Under the pieces are notes generated by a model. The model was not told where the DNA came from, searched no databases, and was given only the letters and a program-made list of their open reading frames with translations. Of a stretch of 6,905 nt of DNA, positions 5,697 to 6,905 are shown in pieces. Source of the DNA: Gammaproteobacteria bacterium (GTDB lineage Bacteria; Pseudomonadota; Gammaproteobacteria; Arenicellales; Poriferihabitantaceae). Where the stretch lies: assembly GCA_024679435.1 (NCBI GenBank), contig JAIBDK010000126.1, positions 1 to 6,905 of the forward strand, read 5' to 3'. Each line of letters begins with the position of its first letter. The first letter of the stretch is position 1. The position numbers were made by a program, and so were the translations under genes.

Positions 5697-6905
5697 TTAA
5701 ACCACTTTGCGTGCACCCAGTCTGGAAAGTACGTCTGCATAGCCCTGTTGGGCCCATCTCGAATCAGGCCTGGATGCTACTCTTTCTGCCAATAGCCCAC
5801 GAGCCTCAAGATCATTGCCAGACTTCCTCGCCATATCAATGGTGATCATGGAGAATAAATCCCGCTGGGCCATACTGCCCCCCACCGGATCCATACTGTA
5901 TCTAGCTGAAACCAGGGTTTCAAACGCTTTCTCATAGTTTTCTGTCCGCGCCTGCTGCAACCCCTGAGCCAGAGTCAGCCCGACGGCATCCGTTACACGA
6001 CCCTGGCTATCACTCTGTTTAGACCAGTCCCGCAAATTCTTCATCATGGTTTCGATAGCGTTCTTATCTGCCGTTGCGATTAACGGCATCAAATAATGCA
6101 AACTAACAAAAATCAGATCGCGATCTTGCAGATGCTCGTTAGCCACATCTGCCAACCGTAGCCATCTTTCTCCGATTTCGACGTTGAACATTTCGAGCCG
6201 CCAAAGCAATGAAGATGCATTGCAAATATCCAGATAGAAGCCCGATTCGATGTCAGACACCACCTGCTCATCATAAATCTTTAACGCTTCGTCCAGCTCA
6301 TCTCTTTCCAGATGAAAAAGACACTGATGCCAGTACAAATGAAAACGAAAGTTGTTAACCGTCGACCAGCTATCTTTCAAACTGATAATCCACTCAATAC
6401 CTTCTTCATGGCGTTCGGTCATTTCCATAACATGGGCCACCGCATGCACCGACCATGAATCTGCAGGATTTATCTCCACGGCTCTTCGGGCATATTTCTC
6501 AGCCTCAACAAAGTCCCCTGCTTCTTCGAGACCGAAGCCATACATACCCAACAAAAACCCATACTCTGGATGAGTGTCCGGCCAGCGAGACAATGTTCTT
6601 GCCATAGAATCACGAATCTTCCGCCCATCGCCGGAATAGAAATGCATAAAGTGCGCCAACCGCAATGCCATTCCGTCCAACGGATCTTCAAGAAGTATTT
6701 TCTCCCATATTTCCGTTGCTAAATCCATATTTCCGTTACACCAGGCCGATAAAGCCGCAGCATGCCCCCTTTCCCGATCAGTCACATTCACTGATTCCAA
6801 CTGCCGATTTAACCGTTCAGAAATTCCCGTAGCGCGCTTTGAATGGCTGGCACAGCCTATCAACTTGGCAATGTATCCCTTAACACAATGTGCCATGGGC
6901 ATGTC
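5697..6905 (-). CDS. TPR protein of the TTC38 family, 5' end outside window
   Basis: The frame is open from the right edge of the window to a TAA at 5697-5699, giving 402 visible residues. A Met appears at 6902, but the preceding codon is also open and the visible start, DMPMAHCVKG, looks like the second helix of a repeat that begins upstream; I therefore treat the N-terminus as missing. Helical repeats are evident, for example GMYGFGLEEAGDFVEAEKYA followed by RAVEINPADSW (about 119-150 counted from Met 6902). Family-like signatures are HAVAHVMEM (153-161), YWHQCLFHLE (190-199) and the YD at 210-211. These match the TTC38 (tetratricopeptide repeat protein 38) family, shared by animals and bacteria and without an established function. 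TPR arrays usually mediate protein-protein contacts. No catalytic motif, signal peptide or membrane segment is visible in this part. The MFS gene lies downstream on the same strand, but the 263-base gap argues for separate transcription. Confidence 0.88.
   Translation of the reverse strand, partial: DMPMAHCVKGYIAKLIGCASHSKRATGISERLNRQLESVNVTDRERGHAAALSAWCNGNMDLATEIWEKILLEDPLDGMALRLAHFMHFYSGDGRKIRDSMARTLSRWPDTHPEYGFLLGMYGFGLEEAGDFVEAEKYARRAVEINPADSWSVHAVAHVMEMTERHEEGIEWIISLKDSWSTVNNFRFHLYWHQCLFHLERDELDEALKIYDEQVVSDIESGFYLDICNASSLLWRLEMFNVEIGERWLRLADVANEHLQDRDLIFVSLHYLMPLIATADKNAIETMMKNLRDWSKQSDSQGRVTDAVGLTLAQGLQQARTENYEKAFETLVSARYSMDPVGGSMAQRDLFSMITIDMARKSGNDLEARGLLAERVASRPDSRWAQQGYADVLSRLGARKVV

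Noticed and set aside
1..6905. Search for CRISPR repeats, transposon ends, tRNA genes and defence or toxin-antitoxin genes
   Set aside because: Reading both strands showed no spaced direct repeats, no transposase or integrase motifs, no tRNA-like cloverleaf and no recognisable defence domains. The patatin domain is on a lipoprotein, not next to a nucleotide cyclase as in CBASS.

Overview
The window looks like ordinary chromosomal DNA from a Gram-negative bacterium, most likely a gammaproteobacterium. The evidence is moderate GC content, a lipoprotein signal with a lipobox, and a small acidic protein that resembles a family I associate with Gammaproteobacteria. The genus cannot be read from the sequence. 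No insertion sequence, integrase, CRISPR array, tRNA or rRNA was seen.

Layout. Bases 1-1327 (minus strand) hold most of a CocE/NonD-type alpha/beta hydrolase with a visible Ser-Asp-His triad; its C-terminal end lies outside the window. A 186-base divergent region separates it from a plus-strand pair: a short-chain dehydrogenase/reductase (1514-2275) and, close behind, a patatin-like phospholipase predicted to be a lipoprotein (2347-3561, or from a GTG at 2305). Next comes a good sigma70-like promoter and a small, strongly acidic protein (3732-4001). A convergent region of about 200 bases follows, with a nested hairpin and two oppositely oriented terminator-like hairpins. After it come two minus-strand genes: a 12-helix major facilitator transporter of YcaD type (4207-5433) and a TPR protein of the TTC38 family (5697-6905, N-terminus outside the window).

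How the genes may work together. The SDR and the patatin lipoprotein are probably co-transcribed. With the divergent CocE-type hydrolase they form a small group of ester, lipid and carbonyl enzymes, but no shared substrate is visible, so a common pathway is only an inference. The acidic protein, the transporter and the TPR protein look like independent units. No defence, toxin-antitoxin or biosynthetic system is evident. The observations most worth a second look are small-scale: the palindrome beside a -10 box that reads in both directions at 1437-1457, the uncertain start of the lipoprotein, the charge-segregated acidic protein with a structured 3' region, and convergent terminators, one of which runs into the transporter's stop codon.
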